Below the pieces are notes generated by a model. That model was not told the DNA's origin. It did not search any database and saw only the letters and a list, made by a program, of their open reading frames with translations. Position numbers and translations under genes: made by a program. Shown here piece after piece: positions 13,030-25,300 of a DNA stretch of 64,000 bases. Position 1 is the first letter of the stretch. Every line of letters starts with the position of its first letter. Source of the DNA: Parus major. Taxonomy: Eukaryota; Chordata; Aves; Passeriformes; Paridae. Location: NCBI RefSeq assembly GCF_001522545.3, contig NC_031768.1, positions 91,498,230 through 91,562,229 of the forward strand, read 5' to 3'.

Positions 13030-15687
13030 TTTGTCTTGACCCTCTCAAGCTGGAAGGATCTTTCTTCAAATGAGTCTGTAGTTCTACAAGCACTTGCTGT
13101 GATAGCAACCAGTAATTAAGGATACAAACCATCTGCATTACTAATTATTTTATTCTGCTTGGTCATACTGATTAAAAAAAAAAAAATAAAAATAAAAGCA
13201 TCTTTAGGCTACTATTTTCCTCCTGTCCAGCCTTCAGATTCAGTCTTTAAAAGGCAAAATTTTCTGAAAAGTCTGATCACAAAATCTCTTCATCCAGTCA
13301 AACAAGTTTGGTTTTTTTTTTTCTTTCAAAAGTGATAACACAGTTCTCTACCCATGCAGCACAGAAGATGAACTTCACAACTTGTTTTTAGCTGGTGCAG
13401 GTCAGCATAGCTCTTCTGACAGTGGTGGTGATATGTCAGCTTACAGCAATTGAGAACCTGGCCCCTGACCTCTAAATTGCCCACACCAAGGGGATCAATT
13501 GTGAAACCAGATCAATTGCATCGTAGCAAGGTTACAAATTGGTGAAAATCAGCTCTTGTTCTTGTACAGGAGAGAGTTCTGTTACAGCTCAGTGACCACG
13601 CTTAGAGAGAGGTACTGTGCATGCATGTTATCATCCGCAGTTATGGCCAAGCTGAGTGCTCTCCATGCAGTTAATTCTTCTACCTAATGAGGTCCTAACT
13701 TCACAGGAAGCTTGGTCTTGTTGCAGTACATGTGTGGATGTTAGCCTTGGCTCTAAACTGGCTCTTTTTTTCAGCATCAAAAGCCAGTTTAATTTTTAGA
13801 CTTGCAAATTATTCATAGGAACCATATATAAGTATTTTTCTCAAACTGCAGAATTTTTCCCTATAGTAAGTGCTTCATAAGTTTGATTTCCCAACTCCCT
13901 CCTATCCCTGCTTTTTCTCCCTTTCTTCTATGGCTCCCTGTATCTCAGGGACCAAAGGAGAATGGAACATAACTGCTTAATTGCAGTGGGAATTATGCAT
14001 GCCCTTGCACATCAGAGCAGAAATGTGTGCATGTAGGAGCTGTAGATATGGGAATGAAGAGAGGACAGAGAGATCAGGCTGTCTTTCCACGGTCCCTTAA
14101 TCTTCCTCACCATGTTGTGAAACCCCTTTGGCTCTTCCTCGTTCCTCTCCATAACTCCTCTGCCAATGAGACAAAATTGCATTTTCTCTTCATGGCTGAG
14201 AAGCTTTGAGCTGGCTCTGCTGCATTGTGCAGTAGTGTATCTTGACTAAATGCGCTATAGCTCACAAAACATCATACGTTTTCGCTCACTCTTGCAGATA
14301 TCCCAAATAAAGTCCCTATGTGCCTGGACTCTGCTGGCACAGCCATTGCAGAGTCCCCTTAAAATTATTGTGTCAGTCATGATATGGTCTGGAGACTTGT
14401 GTGAGCTGTTTGCTTCTTTTGGTATTTTTCAGAAATGCCTTTTCCCTGATTTCAGCAGTATTTGGGATCAAGTCACCAGTTTTGGTGTGGCTGATAGTGA
14501 AAGAAAGTCAAGTGAGAACAGTTCCATTTTGTGGCTGTTTGTAGCATGAGCTGACGAGCCTCACTTCAGTCCTAGAGGGCAGCCATCCACATCATACAGA
14601 TGGTTGTCGCAGTTGGCATTGAGTGAAGTGCGTGGATCGCTCTTTGCATTTAGCCACCTCAAATGCAGAAAAAATCCCACTCCTATTTGTGGTCAGAGTC
14701 CATGCTTTCAGTGTCTCTTGGCTCTCCATGAAAAACAGATGGCACTTGAGGCTTTCACAATGTCAGTCCCTGAGTATCTGAAAATCTGAGCTGCCACAGG
14801 TAGGCAGAGGTGACCTGAGTACCCAGGGCAGCTCAGCATGGCATGTCTGAACATATCTCCTGCACATCCAGGACCAGTGTGGAGGCTGTCTCCTTTAGCC
14901 AGCCTTGGTGTCCACATTGTGATGTCTTCAGCCCATTCCCCTCAAAGACAGGAAAGCAGGAATAGCCAGGCTGCCTCAGCTCATGCTGTTTTCCTTCCAG
15001 CTTGGTTCACAAACGAATCCCACATCCATAGTGTGGAAACACAGATACGTTCCTGAACCTGCTATCCAAACATTTCTGTCTCTGTCTGGGCCTTAAACTC
15101 TGTGCTCATCAAAGTGTTTTTCTCTGGGTTCTGTTCCCTTTAAACAGGGTTTAAGTGTTTTGCATTGGAGGGGAGTGATGTGGTACCTGTGGGGCTGGGC
15201 TCATGCTGCTCTGTCCATTCCTTAACTGCGTAGTGACAAAATCTGGTAAGTCAGGCTCTTTCTGCCAGTCCTGCACCTACCAAGAGTACTGATAAATGGC
15301 ATTAAAAGGCTGCAGTGTGGATTTGCGGTGTCCATACTCTGACTGTTTACCTGAATTTTTCCTCAAGTTCTCAGAAGTTAGGAAAGTTGGGAGCCAGACC
15401 TGCTGTTTCATTATCTTCTTCCAGCAGGGGGAGATGGGTCTAGAGAGTTATTTCTTCTGGGAACACATAAAAAATTAGCACTATTTATTTTACTCATGAG
15501 ATGCTCTCCTAGGATTTGTGTTACTCCTGCTTGTTTGGCCTTTTCACACCTATGCAACCCCTTCCTTTTGCTTCTGTAGACTTCTAAAAGCAAATAAGGC
15601 CTATTAGCTTTAGGGTTTTTTTTTTGTTTTAGTTTTCACAAGGTTCACAAGACTCTCAAGGGAATTTCTTTCTCATCCTTGTGTTTA

Positions 15688-15711
15688 TTATTAGTATTAT
15701 TATTATTATTA
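15688..15711. repeat. (ATT)n microsatellite
   Basis: TATTATTAGTATTATTATTATTATTAAAT, an ATT trinucleotide run with one G interruption. Confidence 0.9.
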
Positions 15712-17819
15712 AATAGTTATGCCACAGTAGTTCTAATGAGGATTGTATAAATGTGTAAGAAGATGAAATCATCCCGTGTACTGCTACATCAGCAGAGAGG
15801 GGCCTCTGAGTCCTTTGTGATGCACCTCTCCTGGTAGGCAGGCATGGCCACATGCAGTCCCACCTGGAATCAAGATCTTACTGGAGCCTCCAGACAAGAT
15901 TCCTTTCTTCTCCCTCTCTGAAACCCCCTCTGTCGTTCTCTGTGTAAAACATATTGGTGCCACTTTCTATGAACTATATTTAACTAAGCATTAAATTTAG
16001 ATTTAACTGGATAGTTATTGCCTCCTAAGTAAATACTCTGAGATAAGGAAATATTTAGTGAGCTCTAGCAGTTGGGTGGCAGATACTTCTTGCATTGCAT
16101 AATAGTTAATCTTCGACAAATATGTTTTCCTTACTCCACGGGCATTTAATTAACATACAATAGCTCTTATTAAATGTAGATGAAACATATTTGGGAGACC
16201 CTTGTAGAAAGGATCCGTGCAACACTGGCTTGCGAGAGGGGTGCTTTTCTTTCATTGGTAACTTCATATGGGACTGGGTCTTTTAGCTGTACTCTAGGTC
16301 TGTCTGGGGAGTGCAGAGGTTTCCCCTTGGTGATGTCCCTCTCCTGGCATGTCAGCAGCCTGATGCATCTCTGTGCCTTGCACTCTCCATCCTAGAGCGG
16401 TGGTTACTGGTCAGCAATCGGGTGTCAGCAGCGTGGTCTTCTCCAGAGCAATATCCTTGTGGAGTGGCATCTCTCTCTGCAGTAGCTTGGGTACATCCAG
16501 CATGTGGATTAACCCCTTTAGCTCCTCACTCCTCTCTCTTTCTGGTGCTATCCGTGCCAAGTCTACTGCAGAGGAAACGTCTGACTCGCCTCACTCCTTG
16601 GCTTGAATACAAAGCAGTCATATCTTCTTGCTGCTGCATTCGTGGCACTGGAGCAGCAGTGTCATGACCTTAGTCCCTAATTTGTGGGCTTTTAACACTT
16701 GCAGGGATTGTTTAAGTACTCAGACAGTGCGGTCTTTCCATACCAAGGCTGCAGGGGCCAGTTTCTAAGAGTTCAGAAAGCAACTGGATGTATTCCTGGA
16801 AGAAGAAAATCATTCAAGTACCATTAACTACAAAGGCAGTGCCACTGGCTGGGGACATGCCTTAGCCATAAATCACTAGAAATAGATAAGTGCCCTGGGG
16901 CAGTACCACTGCATGCTTGCCTTGTGCTTGAGAGCTTCACCAGGCATTGGCTTTAGGCTGCTTGGAGACAAGAGGAAGGGTTAGAGGGCCCTTTGATCTG
17001 GTCCCACATGGCCATTTCTATGACAGTGACAGTCCTTATGTCTGTGTAGTTTGAGCACACTGTATCCCACAAGGCTGCAGGAGCAGAGGTGAAGCAGGCT
17101 ACGTACAAGACCTGTTTTTCCTTTACTGCACACACATGTACCAGCGCTGTGACCACACAGGACAGCAATTCTCAGCCGAGTAACCCCATGGCTTTTCTTG
17201 CACCTGATTCTCTGGACCCCTCTTAAACCTCCCCTTCCCTCTTTGCTTCTCAGTCCCAGCCCCGCCGTGCTTTGGCCGCAGAAGGGTTACATTAGCGAAG
17301 CATCCCTAGGAGCAGTTCTGATCCCTCCCGCAGGCAGACATCGGGCTGGTGGAATGGCAGGCAAGCATCAGCAATAAAACATACGGCTTATTCCCTTCCA
17401 TTAATTTAATCTCCCTTCTCTTTGCGGCGGCGGTGGGCTGCGGGAGCGTTCCCGGTGGGCAGCGCTGCTGCCGGCGGGCGCGGGGCTCAGCTGCGGGCTC
17501 TGGCAGCACAGGCCGAGCATTCACACCGCGGGCAGCTCAATGCCGGCATTGTCTCCGCTCCGTCGCTCTAGGCTGGGAAAGGAGGTGGGGGGCGGGAAGG
17601 GCTGAGTGGAGAGAGGTGGGAGGGAGGGATGTACAACTGGTTATCTGGCGAGAGGAAAGTCTGAGAGGGGAAGAAGCGAGGTTTGAGGCTGGCAGAGGCA
17701 GTTGCCAAGGATGCTGCTCTGTAAATCAGCTAGCGTGCGGCTTCAGGCCGCTAAGCCAAGTTGTTTGCACTTTTGGCCACAGACCCTCTTTCCTCACTAT
17801 TTCATCTTCAGAATATTGG

Positions 17820-18065
17820 CCGTACCTTCCTCCGTCCTTAGTGCCCTACTCCCTGTGCCTCCCTCCCGCTCAGCAGCTCCCGGCTGCTCCTGCCTTCTCT
17901 CCGCTTCCCGCTCCAGTTCCCCGCTCCCCTTCTCCTCCTTTCCCCAGCCCCCTCTTCCTCTCCCATCCCCTTCCCTCTCTGCCTCTCCCTCCTCCCCTCT
18001 CCTTCAGGGCTTCTCCCCTCTGCCTTGCAGCCCTCCTGCCTTTCCAAGCTCCCTCTCGCTGCTGC
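17820..18065 (+). repeat. Long pyrimidine-rich (CCT/TCC) tract in the promoter
   Basis: About 245 bp are overwhelmingly C and T on the + strand, with CCTCC, CTCCC and TTCCC units and few purine interruptions. Such polypurine-polypyrimidine tracts can form triplex (H-DNA) and are common in CpG-island promoters. This composition creates open frames of up to about 370 codons through the region, with Ser/Pro/Leu-rich translations that have no protein-like features; I treat these as artefacts. Confidence 0.85.
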
Positions 18066-18185
18066 AGTGCCCCGCTCCCGTCCCCGGCCGCCGTTCCGTG
18101 TCCCCCCGGGCAGCCCCGGTCCCCGGCGCGGGGTCCCCGGGCGGCTGCGCCCTCCGAGAGGGATGGGGAGGGATGGGAGGGATGG

Positions 18186-18558
18186 GGAGCACGGCCCGCG
18201 GCTCCTCCGCTCCCTCCGCCGCCGCTGTGGTGCCGAGCTGCCGTCTCACGAGTAAGGCTCCCTCCTCCCTCTCTCCCTCTCTCCTCCTCCTCCTCCTCCT
18301 CCCTCCCTCGCTCCGCCTGGGAAAGTGGGTTAGGAGGGAGCGCGGGGCTGGAGGCTGCACAGCCACAGGACTATCCCCTCCCGCATCCCGGCGACACAGG
18401 ATTCCTCTTGTTCCTTTTCCTTTTTTTTTTTTTTTCCCACCTCTCTTCATCACTCTAAACGGGTCGATTTAATTGTTATTATTTCGTAGTTATTTTGCTA
18501 CCTGACTTCTACATCTTGCTTCTTTTTTTCTTTTTTATTTGAAAGCTCTGCTAAGACT

Positions 18559-18589
<31 letters not shown>

Positions 18590-18825
18590 AAAGCCTTAAA
18601 GGAAAAAATAAAGGCAAGGAAGGGAAAGAAGCCAGCAAGAGACTGAAAAGAGCAAGAGAAAGTGGCAGCTGAGAAGGACTGTGAAATCACCTCCCCTTTC
18701 TCAGGCTGTCGATCAGAGCGAGAGTTGTACATTATTATTATTGTTTTTCTTTCTACGTCTATCTGTCCACATACACAGGCAGAGAAAGAGACAAGTACTG
18801 ACAGTGAAACTCGACGAGACCAGCC
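18186..18825 (+). other. Probable LSAMP 5' leader, free of ATG
   Basis: Between an ATG at 18182 and the LSAMP start at 18826 I find no ATG on the + strand, so a scanning ribosome loaded downstream of 18182 meets the LSAMP start first. The leader is sharply partitioned: (TCC)n at about 18280-18305, poly-T at about 18420-18437, T-rich to about 18590, then purine-rich (AAGG/GAAA-type) to about 18700. A transcript starting upstream of 18182 would carry an upstream reading frame running to 18472. No leader intron is obvious. The transcript start is inferred. Confidence 0.6.
18280..18310. repeat. (TCC)n run in the promoter/leader
   Basis: A short perfect TCC trinucleotide array followed by CCTCCCTCGC; part of the general pyrimidine bias of the island. 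Confidence 0.9.
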
Positions 18826-18980
18826 ATGGTAGCAAGGGCTCAGCCTGATCGGAAACAATTACCGCTGGTCCTACTGAGATTGCTTTGCCTTCTCCCTACA
18901 GGGCTGCCAGTCCGCAGCGTGGATTTTACCCGAGGTACCGATAACATCACCGTGAGGCAAGGGGACACAGCCATCCTCAG
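18826..18980 (+). CDS. LSAMP: LSAMP coding exon 1 (partial gene): signal peptide and start of Ig domain 1
   Basis: Reading from ATG 18826 gives 51 codons plus two bases (AG), then GTAGGG at 18981, a usable splice donor; the split codon is AG|G, Arg, as in the known gene. The product begins [10 protein letters not shown], has a Leu-rich hydrophobic core at about residues 12-23, a PTGLPVRS signal-cleavage region at about 24-31, and then [20 protein letters not shown], the N-terminal strand of the first Ig domain. N40-I-T is an N-glycosylation sequon. LSAMP is a GPI-anchored IgLON cell-adhesion protein of about 338 residues with three Ig domains, acting on neuronal surfaces; the remaining exons lie outside this window, downstream on the + strand. 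The start has G at -3 and G at +4, a strong Kozak context. Ala3, Ala5 and Thr35 match the chicken protein as I recall it rather than mammals. A different IgLON (NTM, OPCML, NEGR1) is excluded by the residue match. Confidence 0.97.
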
Positions 18981-20137
18981 GTAGGGCATTTTGCCAACTT
19001 TTCCTCCTCTGTGTGTGCATCTATATTGCCATATATGCAACGTGTTCGTGTGACGTGATACAGATTCGTGTGTATGTGTCTCTGTGAGAGAGTGTGTTAT
19101 TTTACCTCTCAAACTGCAGTAGCAGCAGCTGCTACAAACAGGCTCTGCGTTTGTGTTTGTGCTTTAATGTGAAAAAATTGCAAAGCTTTTGAACACTTCT
19201 TGCCACACTATCCTCTGTGTAGTGCTCTGGATCGAAAGAATTTCAGTGGGGAAAGATCTGTTTGTGTTAGCGAGCTCTTGTGAGCGTACACTTTCCACCA
19301 GCCCTGCACTATCAATAGAGGCATCGAAAAGGGATCCAGCTGTGCTTGCCAGATGTTCCATTGATCTTCCCATGCTTCTTTTTGTACATATGCAAAAACT
19401 TTACCCCTGGTGCTGCCAGAACTCTCAGGCAAGTTCTTTTGGGAAACTCTTGTCTTTTAATTTTATTTATTTATTTTTCTGCCCTGTCAGGAGGGAAGAT
19501 GGATACAATAGTTGAAAAGGCTGGTGAAAAAATGGTGTAGCAGCTCTGACATTTATGAAGATTATATCTTGGTGTGTTGGCTGTTTTGCAGGGCTAAATA
19601 AATGGGTGTATGCTGTGCCTGTGTGCCTGGTTGTGATGAGGATGCCTGCACATGAAACCTTGCTTACTGGCAGTATTGAGGGTTACATTTCTGGTTTCAT
19701 TGTGCAGTTTTTCCAAAGGTACTTCTGACAGTACTTGGGCTTTTAGTTAGGAGCGTCCCAAATAGCTAAACTGCAGTGGTCTTTTTCCTGTAGGTTTCTT
19801 TTTTTTTCAAATTCTGCCTCACTCAACTTACCTGCAGTAACTGCCCTACTGAAGGAAAATTCTGCATGTGTGAGTGTGAACACTGTGTGTTATGGCTGTA
19901 AAACTACTGGGTGTCGTTTAAAATAAGTCTGTGATCTGTATCAGGAGCTGATAGTGCACAAACCCTGAAGCATCAAGGGAGCAATACCCTAGTAAAGCTA
20001 ACAGCAGCAGCAAAGTTTTCTTTCTCTTTCTGTGAAATAAATCCTGCTGGATGTCACCAAACGCTCTGCTACGCCATCCCCTGTGTCCTGCATCCCTCCC
20101 ATTTAATGATAGAGGGAAGAAGGATGCTGGAAGAGGG

Positions 20138-20167
20138 ATGTGTGTGTGTGTGTGCGCGTACGCATAT
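20138..20167. repeat. Alternating purine-pyrimidine run: (TG)n then CGCGTACGCATAT
   Basis: Thirty consecutive bases alternate purine and pyrimidine without a break: a TG repeat leading into GCGCGTACGCATAT. Runs of this type, especially with CG steps, favour left-handed Z-DNA under negative supercoiling. It lies 1.16 kb downstream of LSAMP exon 1, where transcription would generate supercoiling. A structural property only; no function shown. Confidence 0.85.
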
Positions 20168-22340
20168 CGCTTCGGTCGCCTCCCATGTCCTCGGTTGTTT
20201 TGATCCTGGAATATCCATTCAGCAGCTTCCATTCCCCAGCTCTCCAGACTTGTTAACTTGAATGTAAGATTTATCCACACAGAGTAATAGGATTTACAGA
20301 GTAATTCATCTGCCTTGCATATGCAGTGGAAGCGGTTTAGATTTGACATGGTAAACACCTAACAAGGGGTGTTGCCTCTGACTCCAGCTTCTCTACTCTC
20401 TCTTCCACTCACTACCAATTCATATATCCCATTAACCCTTTTCTAGCAGGACTCCTAGCTGACTTACCTCATTTTTAAAGGCAAATCACTTCCATCAATC
20501 ATTTATTTTGGAGGGGCTTCTCAGACAGATGTTTGCCAGCATATGTTTGGTACATGCAGCAGCAGACAAGTCATTAAGCTCACTTGCCCAGACAGGGGTC
20601 ACTAGATTTCTATTTCCCACTTAACCCTGGAGCTTTTCAGTTTATCTGGATGCTGTGTGCTAAAGCTGCATTTGCAGCCGAGAGGGCTAAGCGGATGGTG
20701 GAGATGGTGCCTGCAAGTGCAGCGTGTAAAGCGTTCCCTCATCAGCAAGCTCCACGGGGCTGCCTGGGAGAGTGGTTTCAGTGATTGCGTGTGGCTTGCC
20801 AGTGTTATGTCAGGCACTAAAATAAAACACCTGAGTGAAGTGATCCAGCTGTGTCAGCCAGATGTGTGCCAAGTGACACAGTCTGCAGGAGCAGCACACC
20901 ACCCGGCCATGTAAATGCTTGCCCTGGGCAATACTGTGTTCCTGGCAGGCTGCATTTCTGTCAGAAGTGACTGTGGCCACTGCACAGGCTGTACCTTTTT
21001 CCTTCAGCTGCCTTCAGAAGCTCTTTGAGCAGGTCTGGCCAGCTGTATGCTTTTCACGTTTCCTAGGAAGGGCAGCTGTCTCCTCTCCCTTTCCCTGGGA
21101 CCAGACCCAGGTTTCTGGGATATTTCAGTTCCTGCTACAGACAAGAAGCAGAAACCAGGCTATACTGGGAGACAGACTGCCACATGAAGCTGGAAGGTGT
21201 GAGATTTCCCTGTGTCCCATGGACTTTAGGTCCTGCAGGATAACATTTCATTTCCTCAGTTATAAAGCAAAGGTTTGTTTGCTAGCTTTCCCCTCGCTGT
21301 TTTGTCGACCCTCCAAAACATAACTCACTTTAAGATAGCCTTGTTTTGAAAAACTCCCAGTGCCTCTCTTCTTTCCTGTCCATAGATCCACTATGACAAC
21401 AGAAGGAAAAGAGCTAGATGGGAAAAAAACCCAAACAACTCCATTACATGATCTATACTAATTATGTTCAAAGCAGAACTTTCTGTCCACAGAGAGATAA
21501 GTAAGAGTTTTCTACACTTGGATCATATCACCTATCTTTGCTAAACATCTGCTTCAGAAGGGTTGTGCAGCATCAGTTTACCAGTGCCCAGTAGTTCCTG
21601 TAGCTTGAAGGGAAATGAAAATGTAGGAGGGAGAAAAAATTATATGCAGTTGGAGAAAAATAAAAGCAGTATACATAGTTATAAGATAACTGAAAACATG
21701 TTGTTCCTGTAAATTGTGATGCAAATCAGCAGGGACAGGATTTTCTAAATGAGTCTTTCTCTTTGGGGCCTTCTACATTTGTATATAGGGTTACACTTGT
21801 AGGTGGAAGAATGAGTGGGTGGATTGATCTACAAAGTGAAGAAAAATAGTTTATTATAAGACCTAATGTTCCTAAAGGAAGCCAGTCCTCTGAAGCTTCA
21901 TCTGCAGCTTGTTACTCAGAATAGAATTATTCTGAAAAGTTTGGAGATTATTTTTTAAAGCTATAGCATTTAAAATATTCCCTCAGTATGGGACTATTAA
22001 AAATGTCCCTAACTCTAAACTGGCTCATCTCCTAAATGATCTGGCAGCAGATTTGATTCATTTCTCGGCCTTGCTGAAGGTTGATGACTCCTAGCAAGTA
22101 TTTGGCATGGGAAAGTTAGGGAATTGCAGAGAGAATAAAAATAGCTCATGGTAGACTATCCACAGGGAAGAGGGTAATGGTCTGCTCCTTAGAGCAAGGC
22201 AGAAAAGAGAGGAGGGGTCTGAGAGCTGCAACAGGTGAAAAGGGCTGAGCAGAGTTGCTGGTGTTTGTCCAGCTACAACCAAAGAAAGAGAGTAGGATGT
22301 TTCAAAGATGACACTGTGTATTGGTGAGCCTGTCAGGCTT

Positions 22341-22362
22341 AACTTAAAATGAACTTAAAATG
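22341..22362. repeat. 11-bp tandem repeat (AACTTAAAATG x2)
   Basis: Two perfect copies of AACTTAAAATG, followed by a related AAACTTAAG. Confidence 0.9.
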
Positions 22363-25300
22363 AAACTTAAGGTTTCAATTCTTTAACTCTGTCTTCAGCA
22401 AGTGAAGAAGGACACTGATCCTTATTTTGAGTATTGAGAGGGAACTTTGGCTACAGTTCCTGTTGATGTCTTGCTTTCAGGATTACAATCATGAAGTTGT
22501 CAGGTTTTGTATGCATGGTGTTAGGAAAAGAAGAAAAAAATATACAAACAAGAAATGCAAAACATATCCCCCAAACTAATTAGAATAGGAAAACAATCCC
22601 CAACCCCAAATCTTCTTGCTGTTTACCTGCCTTCAGCATCCTTTCCTACCTCATTTGCTCTCCACGTGCTGCGTGAACAAAGTCATTACAAAACACCCAG
22701 TGCTCTGTAACATACTTTGAGCCTGGGGAGGGGATGAGGAATATGAGGATGCTAAGTTGGCCAAGCTGGGGCATGTGCAGTAATGAAGGGGAGCTGCTGC
22801 AAGCTGAAGGAAGTGAGCTGTGGTTCTCTGTTGTGTTTGTCCCTCTGGATGGTCTAAAAGCAAAAACGGCAGTAGGGAGTCCATGCTATGGGATCAGGTC
22901 CCTGTACAGCATGTTGGGGAAAGATCAGCTGCCTCAGGAACCACCACAGCAGCTCACCTCAAAGTGGCTTCAAAGAACTCATCTGTGGGTGTCAGCAGGA
23001 CTTGCAAAGTCCTGGCACAAGTGCAGATTCAGCCTTTAAAAACTCCTGAAATGGAACTCATCACCAGCTGGAACCAAAATGGGTCACATCTCCATTCCAA
23101 TCTGTTCCGTTATACCAGTACAAATCCACTAAAGCCCAAGGGCAGAGCCAGAAATATTCCATTTGTCTTTGGGGCACATTCCCAGGGACTGGTAATAAAG
23201 AGGTACAAGTGACTCATACAGGGCATAAGCTTCTGAGCACTGCTCAGATGATGTTCAGCCTTTGGAGAACTGGGATCTCGCCAAGGTCTGAATTTGACTC
23301 ATTGCTCCTGAGTTTTTCTAAGCATCAACTTTTCATCAAGAATTAAAACAATCTGATGCTGACATACAGATGAAAACCAACATTTGACTGAGTGTGCATT
23401 TTTCATTTTTACCAGGTATTTTAAAATAATGTGAAGTTTCAGGCTGATAGCACATTTAGGAACATCCATCCTAATGGGTACTTAGTTTCTTCAAGTTGCA
23501 TGTGTCAAAGGATGGGCTGGAATCAAATTACCAGCAGTAATGACAGTGCTGCTGGCATAATCCTGCAATATAAGCAATTTATGCAAACTGTGTTCTTGGC
23601 CTCCCAGTATTTTGCTGGTATGTTACAAGTGGAGCTGTGCTAGAGGACAAAGGCACCTCAGGCAAAATAGCAACACAACATCACAACAAAGTTTATGCCC
23701 TACACCGTCATTTTAAAAGAAAAGTAAACGCTTTTCAGATTTTACTTATAATTAGCATACGATTTATAACAGGGAGCACTGAGCTGAGCCCTTTGCTAGA
23801 AATGAGAATAGGCATGTTCAAACATATAATGCCACATAATAATACAGTCTTGGCAGTAAAATTGTAACCTTGATTATTAGTGGTATTGTTGTGGCACGTA
23901 GAGGCCACCACTAAGTTGAGGCACCCTTTGTGTTAAGTGAGCAGAGAGTGAGAGCTCCCCTCCTCTGCAGGGTGGGCAGGCTATTAGCTGGGATGGAGCC
24001 AGGCTGGGGGTGGGCAGGAGGTGAGGGGACTCGCCCAGGGTTGCTGGCAGGGCTCAGGCACACCCAGCCTAGTGACCTATCCATTAGCCTGGGTTGCCTT
24101 TTGGCTCAGCCACACAACAACCCAGCAAATGTGACAAATGAGGATTCCCTAGTACGTCCTCATCCACACTGGTGTTGCCTGAAAGTCCCAAGTGCTTTCC
24201 TCTCTCTCCGGTCTGTACAAAGCCTTCATTATCAATTCTAGTGTCCATGTGTCGAGACAGGGTAAGTCAGGATCTGTGCTGATTCTTTCCTTCAAAGGAA
24301 AAATAAAAATGCATAAATGTAGTAACAGATGATGTGGCAAAACTTCCAGCTCTGGCAGCACATGGTGCTATTTATATGAATGCACACATGCATCCGTACA
24401 TATGTGAGTGTGTGTGCATACATATGATAAAGAAAGTTGCAATATGTGTATGGTCAAAGGCTGGCAATCATCATGTCTCCTTATACACATGCATTATTTT
24501 TATATGGTGTGCCCAGAGGTAAGGGGGCCCTTTGTGAGAAAGTGCTTCCTGCAAGGTGGGGCTAACCCATCACAAAGAAAAGTGGAATGGAAATTAGAAA
24601 AGGAAATACTTTCTTTGGTGAAATGATGCATGTTTGATAACACTGTACGTATATTTTTTTCATTCAGAAAGATGGAGAGACAATATTGAACTGTATGGCT
24701 TTAACCTCCTCCCCTGTGTCTGCACACACACTTCAGTTTGCAACTAAGTACCATATGTTTTCCTACTCAGTTGGCATTATAATTTATATAGTACTATGTG
24801 CTACCTGAAGTGTCTCGGAGTCGGTACCTCTTCCACTCCCCTCCCCAGCAGGTCACGAGGAAAGACCTATTCTTAAAAAAGCTCATACTTACTGGAATTT
24901 GCCATCTCATAACTGCAAGTTTTCAAAATATATGTTACACATCCCTACCCTTTATATCCAGACCCACAGGCATCTGATTCTGACAGATCTACGGGGCCAC
25001 AGCTTGCTGCTGATGCAGCGGCAGGGCTTCAACAGGCTCACTGTGAGGCTGAATATAGCCATTTTCATTGAAGTTACCTAGTTTTGTTGTCCATCAAAAT
25101 TCACTCTGGTTTGTGTGAACTTGTGCTCTGCTGGAGTAAGTGCAATGGAGGGCACGGAGGTGAAGTCAGGAATTTACTGAGTTTTCTTTTACTGTTCTCT
25201 TGCTGAAGAAAAAACGAATGTGATTTTTAGCTGAATCTGACACCAAAGCATTTGCTTCAGGCTTTGAGCACATCTAACGTGCCTGGTTTTATGGTAAGTA

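Larger units (their letters stand above)
11046..17399. other. Non-coding sequence before the LSAMP promoter
   Basis: No exon-like or transposon sequence recognised. Contents noted: a 29-bp tandem duplication at 12972-13029, an A-rich run at about 13173-13196, a T-run at about 13311-13325, and an (ATT)n run at about 15688-15711. Sequence around 16130-16190 is AT-rich with TTTAATTAAC and TTATTAAATG words, but no function is shown. Confidence 0.6.
17400..18400 (+). promoter_or_regulatory. CpG-island promoter region of LSAMP exon 1
   Basis: CpG dinucleotides, sparse elsewhere in the window, are dense at about 17415-17600 and again at 18050-18260. A GC box (GGGGCGGG) lies at about 17589-17596. 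There is no convincing TATA box at a sensible distance, which suits a dispersed CpG-island promoter. The island ends about 430 bp before the start codon, so the start site or sites probably lie inside it. In mammals LSAMP has two promoters, and the exon seen here corresponds to the one giving the longer signal peptide. The exact start site cannot be read from sequence alone. Confidence 0.8.

Noticed and set aside
17349..18458. A 369-codon open frame across the CpG island, and an overlapping 256-codon frame (17702-18472)
   Set aside because: Both follow from CCT/TCC composition, which lacks stop codons in several frames. The translations are Ser/Pro/Leu low complexity, several frames and both strands are open together, and the region is the promoter and leader of LSAMP.
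19918..20358. A 146-codon reverse-strand open frame
   Set aside because: Runs through the TG/CGCG repeat (His-Thr strings) and has no protein-like features.
24255..24266. CAGGGTAAGTC as a splice donor
   Set aside because: No acceptor with a good pyrimidine tract and open frame upstream; one such word is expected by chance in this length.
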